A stretch of DNA of 64,000 nucleotides. Source: Streptomyces misionensis (GTDB taxonomy: Bacteria > Actinomycetota > Actinomycetes > Streptomycetales > Streptomycetaceae). The notes under the pieces were generated by a model. It saw only the letters and a program-made list of their open reading frames with translations, was not told where the DNA came from and made no database searches. The DNA lies in NCBI RefSeq assembly GCF_900104815.1, contig NZ_FNTD01000004.1, positions 7,563,001-7,627,000 of the forward strand. The letters are read 5' to 3'. The position numbers and the translations under genes are program-made. Below are positions 59,275 to 64,000 of this stretch, piece after piece. How positions within the stretch are numbered: position 1 is the stretch's first letter; each line of letters starts with the position of its first letter.

Positions 59275-61791
59275 CTACGCACGGCGCAGGCTCCGCGCCG
59301 CGAGCAGCAGGGCCACGTCGTCGGGGCGGGCACCGGCGTGCCGGACCGCGGCGGTGAGGCGGTCGGCGACCCCGTCCAGGGACAGCCCGTCGCGCCGGCC
59401 GGCCGCCGCACCCGCCCGGGTCAGGGCCGCGCACAGCTCCGCGATCCCCTCGTCGATGTCGGCGCCCACCCGTTCCACCAGGCCGTCCGTGTACAGCGCG
59501 AGGATCGCGTCCGGCTCCAGCTCCAGCTCGGTCACCGGGTACCGGGCCTCCGGATCGACCCCGAGGACCACCCCGCCGGGGACGTCCAGCGCCCGTGCCC
59601 GGCCGCCGGGGGAGAGCAGCAGCGGCGGAGGATGACCCGCCCGGGCGATCCGGACCCGCCCGGTGTCCGGGTCCAGGCGCAGATAGCAGCAGCTGGCGAA
59701 CTGGCCCGGGTCCAGGCCGATCAGCAGCCGGTTGGTGCCGCTCAGCACCTCGTCCGGCGGCCGGTCGCCCAGCGCGAACGCCCGTACCGCGCTGCGCAGC
59801 TGGCCCATGGTCGCCGCCGCCTGCACCCCGTGCCCCTGCACGTCCCCGATGACCAGCGCCAGCCCCGGGCCGGCCTCCACCACGTCGTACCAGTCGCCGC
59901 CCACCTCGAGGCCGTCGGTGCCCGGCAGATAGCGGCCCGCGGTCTCCACCCGCGGATGCGCCGACAGCCGGCTCGGCAGCAGCGCCTGCTGGAGGCCGCG
60001 GGCGAGGGCCGCCTCGCTGTCGTAGCGCCGCGCCCGCTCCATGGCGTGCGCGATCAGCCCGGCGAGCGCGGTCAGCACGGTGCGCTCCTCCGTGCTGAAA
60101 CGGCGCGGCCGGTCGAAGCCGAGGATGCAGGAGCCGACCATCCGGCCGGAGGCGATCAGCGGCAGGAAGGCGCGCGATCCCTCCTCGGCGTCCAGCGGCA
60201 TCCCCGGATAGGTCGCCGCGAGCTGCGGCATCGACTCGAAGAACAGCGGCCGGCCCGTCGACAGGGTCTCCACGCCCGGGATCCGCACATCGAGCCCCAC
60301 GCCGTCGAACTGCTCCAGGAAACCCGGCGGGAAACCCGTCTCCCACGCCAGGTACATGTGCCGGTCCTGGAGCAGGTAGATGGCGAGCCGGCGGCCCCCG
60401 AACGCGGGCAGCAGCTCCCGCATGACCACCGCCGACACCTGCTGGGCCGTCACCGCGTCGGTCAGCGCGATGGCCAGCGCGATCGGCCGGTACACCGCCG
60501 CCGTCGCGGGATCGTCCGCCACCGGCTCCGCGGGCGGCACCGGCCCGGCCGGCGTCTCCATCCGGCTGGCCGGAACGAGTGTGCAGGTCAGCAGGTCCTC
60601 GCCGGGATGCACGGACACGGCGAGCCCGTCGTACCCGCCCGTCTCCCCGCCCTTGCGCCGCACATGGAAGTGCACCGGCTCCGGGGACAGCAGGGCGGCC
60701 CGCAGATGGTCGTCGTAGGGCGCTGCGGTCAGCCACGGCATCGCCTCCCACAGCGGCCGCCCGCGCAGTCCGTCCGGCGCCCCCGCCAGCCGGGCCGCGG
60801 CGTCGTTGGCGTACACGATCACACCGAGCCGGTCCAGGCAGAACACCCCCTGCGGCAGCAGGTCGGCCGCGCCGTCCGCGAGGGAGACGGAACCGGGGTC
60901 GAGCACCACCCCGCCGACCGCCGGCACCGAGCTGCCCTCGCCGGCCGGCCACAGGTCCAGCAGCCGTGGGGCGCCGTCGCCGGCCCGCAGGCTCAGCGGG
61001 GCGGGCGGCGGCTTCCCGGCGGCGGTGTCGCGCAGCGCGCCCAGCACCCGGTACGCCTCGGCCGGGGCCAGGGCCTCGGCGAGCGCGGTGTCCGTTCCCT
61101 CGAACCCCTCGGGCGCCGGCCCGAGCAGGGCGTGCAGCCGGTCGTCGACCCGTACCGCGTGGGTCACCGGGTCCCAGGTGAACCGTCCCATCGCGGCCTG
61201 CGGGGGCCGGCGCGCGGGCGGCCGCACGCACTGCGGCTCGCCGTCCCAGACCAGCGCGCTCGCGTCCCCGTCGGCGAGCGCGAGCAGCTCCACGCCCAGG
61301 CCCTCGGCCAGCCGCGCCAGCAGCTCCCGGTCGAGCGACTCCTCCGCGCCGGCCACCGACGGGCGCAGGACGCTCAGCACCCCCAAGGGGGCGCGCCCGC
61401 CCGGCACGGGCATGTGCACCGACCCGAACGGGAACGGCAGGCCCGCCGCGAACTGCGGGTAGCGGCGCACCGTCTCCGTCGCGTTCGGCAGCACCACCGG
61501 CCCGCCCAGCCGGTAGGCGTCGGAGACCGGGAAGGGCCGGGCGGCGTGCAGCCGCCACCACGGGCGGAAGAGGGGGCCCGGGAGACCGGCGAGGACGGCC
61601 AGGCGCAGGACGGTGGGGGAGTCGGCGGGGCCGACCAGCTCGGGGACCTCGCCGTGCCCCGGGCCGCCCCCGCGCAGATACACGCCCGCCACCCGGCCGT
61701 CCGTCGCACGGAGCGCCGCGGTCGCGGCGTTCGCGAGCAGCGCGGCCAGCCGGGCCCGCCCGCGGACCGCCTGCTCCCCGCTCCCCGCCAT
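59275..61791 (-). CDS. GAF/PAS-SpoIIE (PP2C) phosphatase
   Basis: An 838-residue cytoplasmic SpoIIE-type phosphatase. N-terminal GAF-like region (RLAALLANAATAALRATDGR), PAS-like segments (GRFTWDPVTHAVRVDDRLHA; LPQGVFCLDRLGVIVYANDA), a second GAF domain (AIALTDAVTAQQVSAVVMRE to TVLTALAGLIAHAMERARR) and the PP2C domain with GGDWYDVVE, GDVQGHGVQA and LYTDGLVER. Unlike its neighbour it has no transmembrane segment and no HATPase. ATG 61791 follows GAGGTAGGACC. It is 136 bp upstream of the membrane phosphatase on the same strand, suggesting a common signalling unit. Confidence 0.88.
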   Translation of the reverse strand: MAGSGEQAVRGRARLAALLANAATAALRATDGRVAGVYLRGGGPGHGEVPELVGPADSPTVLRLAVLAGLPGPLFRPWWRLHAARPFPVSDAYRLGGPVVLPNATETVRRYPQFAAGLPFPFGSVHMPVPGGRAPLGVLSVLRPSVAGAEESLDRELLARLAEGLGVELLALADGDASALVWDGEPQCVRPPARRPPQAAMGRFTWDPVTHAVRVDDRLHALLGPAPEGFEGTDTALAEALAPAEAYRVLGALRDTAAGKPPPAPLSLRAGDGAPRLLDLWPAGEGSSVPAVGGVVLDPGSVSLADGAADLLPQGVFCLDRLGVIVYANDAAARLAGAPDGLRGRPLWEAMPWLTAAPYDDHLRAALLSPEPVHFHVRRKGGETGGYDGLAVSVHPGEDLLTCTLVPASRMETPAGPVPPAEPVADDPATAAVYRPIALAIALTDAVTAQQVSAVVMRELLPAFGGRRLAIYLLQDRHMYLAWETGFPPGFLEQFDGVGLDVRIPGVETLSTGRPLFFESMPQLAATYPGMPLDAEEGSRAFLPLIASGRMVGSCILGFDRPRRFSTEERTVLTALAGLIAHAMERARRYDSEAALARGLQQALLPSRLSAHPRVETAGRYLPGTDGLEVGGDWYDVVEAGPGLALVIGDVQGHGVQAAATMGQLRSAVRAFALGDRPPDEVLSGTNRLLIGLDPGQFASCCYLRLDPDTGRVRIARAGHPPPLLLSPGGRARALDVPGGVVLGVDPEARYPVTELELEPDAILALYTDGLVERVGADIDEGIAELCAALTRAGAAAGRRDGLSLDGVADRLTAAVRHAGARPDDVALLLAARSLRRA

Positions 61792-62014
61792 CGGTCCTAC
61801 CTCGTCCCCTGCGCCTCCGGATGGATCACACAAGCAAGAATGCGCCAGGGACGGCGGGGGCCGCACTTCGGCCGCGGACCGGGGTGACGGGGGCTCACAC
61901 CAGTGCCGCACCCGGGTGGCGGCGCGCGGCGGCCGCTCCTAGTAATGGACTGCGTACCGCGCGTGCCGCGTGCGGGGGTGTCAGACGCGGCCGCACTCCT
62001 CGACTGGAGCCGAG

Positions 62015-63079
62015 ATGACCACCCGCTCTTCGTCCGCCTGTTCCGACGACTCCCTCATACGCCCGGTCCCGGCCGGGGTGCGCCTCCCGTCCGTCCGGGT
62101 CCTGACGCGGTTCGCGCCGCCGCCCGGGTCGCGGGTCGGCGGGCCGCCCGGGGACGGCGCCGGGAACGACGACGACCGGTACGGCGACCCGCTGCTGGAC
62201 CTGGTGCAGACGGCCGTCGCCGACCGTCCGCTGGAGGACGTCGTCCGGCTCCTCACCCTGCTGGAAAGCTCGCCGGAGCACGCCCTGACCAGGGCGGAGG
62301 CGCTGCGCTCGGCGGGCGTCGTCCGGTCCGTGACGGACGTCACCCGGCTGGTGGCGCTGCTCGGCCGGCCGTCCGGGGAACCGGACGGCGCGGACGCGGT
62401 GGTGCGCGCCGCCGCCGGGCTCCGCCCCCCGCGGGACGTCGGCCGGCTGCTGCGGATGCTGCACCGGCCGCCCCTGGCGCCGCGCTGCGCGCGGCTCGCC
62501 GTACGGGCCGCGGCCGGCCGGCCCGTCGAGGAGGTTGCCGAACTGCTCGGCCACCTGGCCGCCGAGGGCCCGGAGCGGCAGCCGGAACCGGCCGCCCACG
62601 ACATCGCGGACCCCGGGCCCGCCGCCCTCGTCGCACCGCCCGCCCCGGAACCGGCCGACCAGCCCCGGACCGGTTCGTCCGCCCTCGCCGGTACCCGCAC
62701 CCGGGCGGCCGCGGCGCTGGTGTTCCTGTGCGGCGCGGCCCACGCCCCGCGCTACTGGGCCGGTCTCTCGCACGGCCTGCTCGGCGCCACCCTCGTCGCC
62801 TCCGCGCTGTGCATGCTGCTGGGCCTCGCCCTGCCCGCGCGCGCGGCGCTGGCCCGGCTCGCCGCGGCGACGGCCGCCGTCGCGGTCACGACGGTGCTCG
62901 GCGCGGGCCAGGTGCTCGGCGGCCGGTTCGGGCTGCCGGATACGGCCCGGCTGTGGGCGGCGACCCTCGCCCCGCCCTGGCTGGCCGGCACGGCGGCGGC
63001 CGCGGCCGCGTGCGCCGCGCTGGGGGTGGTGCTGGCCGTGCTGCTCGGCCCCGGCAGCCGCGCGCACGGCGGGAGTTGA
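62015..63079 (+). CDS. Repeat-containing membrane protein, function unknown
   Basis: A 354-residue protein. The soluble N-terminal part has four imperfect helical repeats built on a PxxDVxxLxxxL pattern (PLEDVVRLLTLLESSP, SVTDVTRLVALLGRP, PPRDVGRLLRMLHRPP, PVEEVAELLGHLAAEG). The C-terminal third (from about residue 233) contains four hydrophobic segments. This looks like a HEAT-like adaptor tethered to the membrane. I know no function. TGGAGCCGAG precedes the ATG. It is divergent from the SpoIIE phosphatases and convergent with a ComB remnant. Confidence 0.65.
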   Translation: MTTRSSSACSDDSLIRPVPAGVRLPSVRVLTRFAPPPGSRVGGPPGDGAGNDDDRYGDPLLDLVQTAVADRPLEDVVRLLTLLESSPEHALTRAEALRSAGVVRSVTDVTRLVALLGRPSGEPDGADAVVRAAAGLRPPRDVGRLLRMLHRPPLAPRCARLAVRAAAGRPVEEVAELLGHLAAEGPERQPEPAAHDIADPGPAALVAPPAPEPADQPRTGSSALAGTRTRAAAALVFLCGAAHAPRYWAGLSHGLLGATLVASALCMLLGLALPARAALARLAAATAAVAVTTVLGAGQVLGGRFGLPDTARLWAATLAPPWLAGTAAAAAACAALGVVLAVLLGPGSRAHGGS

Positions 63080-63080
63080 G

Positions 63081-63391
63081 TCAGCTCACCGGCCGCGGCA
63101 CCAGATGCCCGCCCGGACGGGCGGCGGCCATCGCGAACGGGTCGCCGTCCGCCTCCAGGCACAGCTCCACGTCCTCGGGGTGCACCCCGCCCCGGCCGCG
63201 CCGCACGCCCTCGGCGAGCCGCCCGGCGGCCGCGGACCGGCGTCCGCCACGGCGAGCGCCCCGGCCGTGCCGGCGGTCGTGCACTGCACGATCGTCCGGC
63301 CGCGCACGTCCGGTGCACGCAGCCGGGCGGGGGAGTTGGCGAGGCCGAACCCCGGCACGGGTGCCCCGTCCGGTGCCCCGCCCGGCGGCGC
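63081..63391 (-). pseudogene. Remnant of a 2-phosphosulfolactate phosphatase (ComB) gene
   Basis: Two ComB-like pieces are read in different frames: [19 protein letters not shown], then [20 protein letters not shown], and after a shift [20 protein letters not shown] and [19 protein letters not shown] near the normal C-terminus. The N-terminal about 60 residues and the middle are missing, including the catalytic region, so the protein cannot work. It directly follows the DUF1232 gene stop on the same strand. It is the eroded end of a gene, not a short functional one. Confidence 0.65.
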
Positions 63392-63682
63392 TCAGGGCAG
63401 CCGGGTCGGCTCCGAGGAGGCGGGCAGGGCGGAGCGCAGGCTGCGCAGGGCGAGCAGGAGCACGCCGATGTCGTCCAGGTAGACGGGGTCCGGCAGCAGG
63501 TCGGTGGGGAGCACCAGATAGGCCACCGCGCCCCAGAACACCCACCGCGGGCCCGTCGGCAGCCCGGCCCGCAGCAGCGTGCGCCGGGTGCGGACCAGCC
63601 GCACGAGCAGGGCGACGGCACCGGCGAGCAGGCCGGCCGCGAGGACGCCGGCGATCAGCAGCAGGGTGGTGGTGGAATCCAT
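63392..63682 (-). CDS. DUF1232 (YkvA-like) membrane protein
   Basis: A 96-residue protein with an N-terminal transmembrane helix (TLLLIAGVLAAGLLAGAVAL), a basic loop and the DUF1232 signature VLPTDLLPDPVYLDDIGVLL near the C-terminus. Members occur in many bacteria without known function. The ATG has AAGGAGCCCC upstream. It reads leftward into the ComB remnant; no active partner is visible. Confidence 0.85.
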   Translation of the reverse strand: MDSTTTLLLIAGVLAAGLLAGAVALLVRLVRTRRTLLRAGLPTGPRWVFWGAVAYLVLPTDLLPDPVYLDDIGVLLLALRSLRSALPASSEPTRLP

Positions 63683-63708
63683 CGGGGCTCCTTGGGCGCT
63701 GTCGGGGC

Positions 63709-64000
63709 CTACGAGGGCCGGTCCGGGGACGGCAGGTCCGCGCCGTCCCCGGTGTCCTCGGGTACCGCCTTCGCCCTGCCGGTGAACCCCGGCAGTTTCA
63801 GCCGTCCGAAGGTCTGGGTGAGCTGCTGGAGCGCGGCGGGGGTCCGGGCCGCGGGCCGCTGCTGCGGCAACGCGGGCGCGGGGACGTCGCGGTAGGCCGC
63901 CAGTGCCTCCAGGGCCTGCTCGGCGGCCTGCTTGTACAGGTCGCGGGACTTGGTCATGGCCTCCAGCGCCTCGGCGTACATGGCGACCAGCCGCCGCTCC
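63709..64000 (-). CDS. 3' end of a gene cut by the window edge
   Basis: The last 96 residues of a minus-strand frame are present, and the frame runs open to the window edge (ERRLVAMYAEALEAM), so the start lies outside. The visible part is helical, possibly coiled-coil (KSRDLYKQAAEQALEALAAY), then a proline-rich tail. A fragment this short gives no family match. It is upstream of the DUF1232 gene on the same strand (26 bp between). Confidence 0.5.
   Translation of the reverse strand, partial: ERRLVAMYAEALEAMTKSRDLYKQAAEQALEALAAYRDVPAPALPQQRPAARTPAALQQLTQTFGRLKLPGFTGRAKAVPEDTGDGADLPSPDRPS

Overview
The window is very GC-rich, coding-dense DNA from an actinomycete, almost certainly a Streptomyces. 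The evidence is strong G/C bias at third codon positions, frequent GTG starts, Tat and Sec signal peptides of Streptomyces type, mycothiol-linked enzymes in place of glutathione ones, and Actinobacteria-typical families (DUF574 methyltransferase, DUF5709, ALF repeats, SpoIIE-type phosphatases, actinobacterial PrcB). I saw no rRNA, tRNA, CRISPR array, transposase or phage genes. Several decayed genes (a polyketide-synthase acyltransferase piece, a frameshifted lyase, a response regulator, a ComB remnant) suggest an accessory-flavoured stretch of chromosome.

Layout. 1-6.7 kb: polyketide acyltransferase remnant; mycothiol formaldehyde dehydrogenase overlapping a metallo-beta-lactamase-fold hydrolase; two short-chain dehydrogenases; a LysR regulator divergent from a mycothiol-dependent isomerase-family gene; a secreted L,D-transpeptidase. 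6.9-17.8 kb: methyltransferase, PatB/MalY-type lyase, a large secreted alpha/beta hydrolase, a TetR regulator and OB-fold protein sharing a repeated operator-like motif, a DeoR/LacI hybrid regulator, a CaiB-type CoA-transferase and an orphan ATP-grasp protein. 17.8-25 kb: a frameshifted Tat-exported family 8 polysaccharide lyase, a flavin reductase, a methyltransferase and an ANTAR/GAF/PAS/SpoIIE phosphatase. 25-33.9 kb: RpiR regulator, P-loop kinase, a beta-phosphoglucomutase/GH65 phosphorylase operon, a BlaI-type repressor, a GT-C membrane glycosyltransferase, a second proteasome beta subunit without its alpha partner, and a secreted ALF-repeat protein.

33.9-41.3 kb is a complete oxidative uronate pathway: symporter, uronate dehydrogenase, glucarate dehydratase, 5-dehydro-4-deoxyglucarate dehydratase and 2-oxoglutarate-semialdehyde dehydrogenase, with an IclR regulator. 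The two divergent control regions carry nearly identical 16-bp palindromes. Uronic acid would enter through the symporter and leave as 2-oxoglutarate; the nearby polysaccharide lyase could in principle have supplied uronate-containing sugars.

41.4-53.6 kb: a condensation-fold acyltransferase beside a small Tat-exported protein, a decayed response regulator, DedA and PAP2 membrane proteins, an iron-uptake operon in which EfeU and EfeO are fused, followed by EfeB, a NiCoT nickel/cobalt permease with a Nur-like box, and a GH15 trehalase-like enzyme. 53.7-64 kb: a cyanate-detoxification locus (cynR divergent from cynT-cynS plus a deaminase) with a striking inverted repeat over the cynT start, two tandem SpoIIE-type phosphatase sensors, a repeat-bearing membrane protein, a ComB remnant, a DUF1232 protein and one gene cut by the window edge.

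The items most worth a second look are the unpaired PrcB with intact catalytic residues, the palindrome regulon of the uronate cluster, the cynT start-codon hairpin, and the BlaI-, iron- and nickel-type operator candidates. Functions are inferred from motifs and remembered families; no database search was run.
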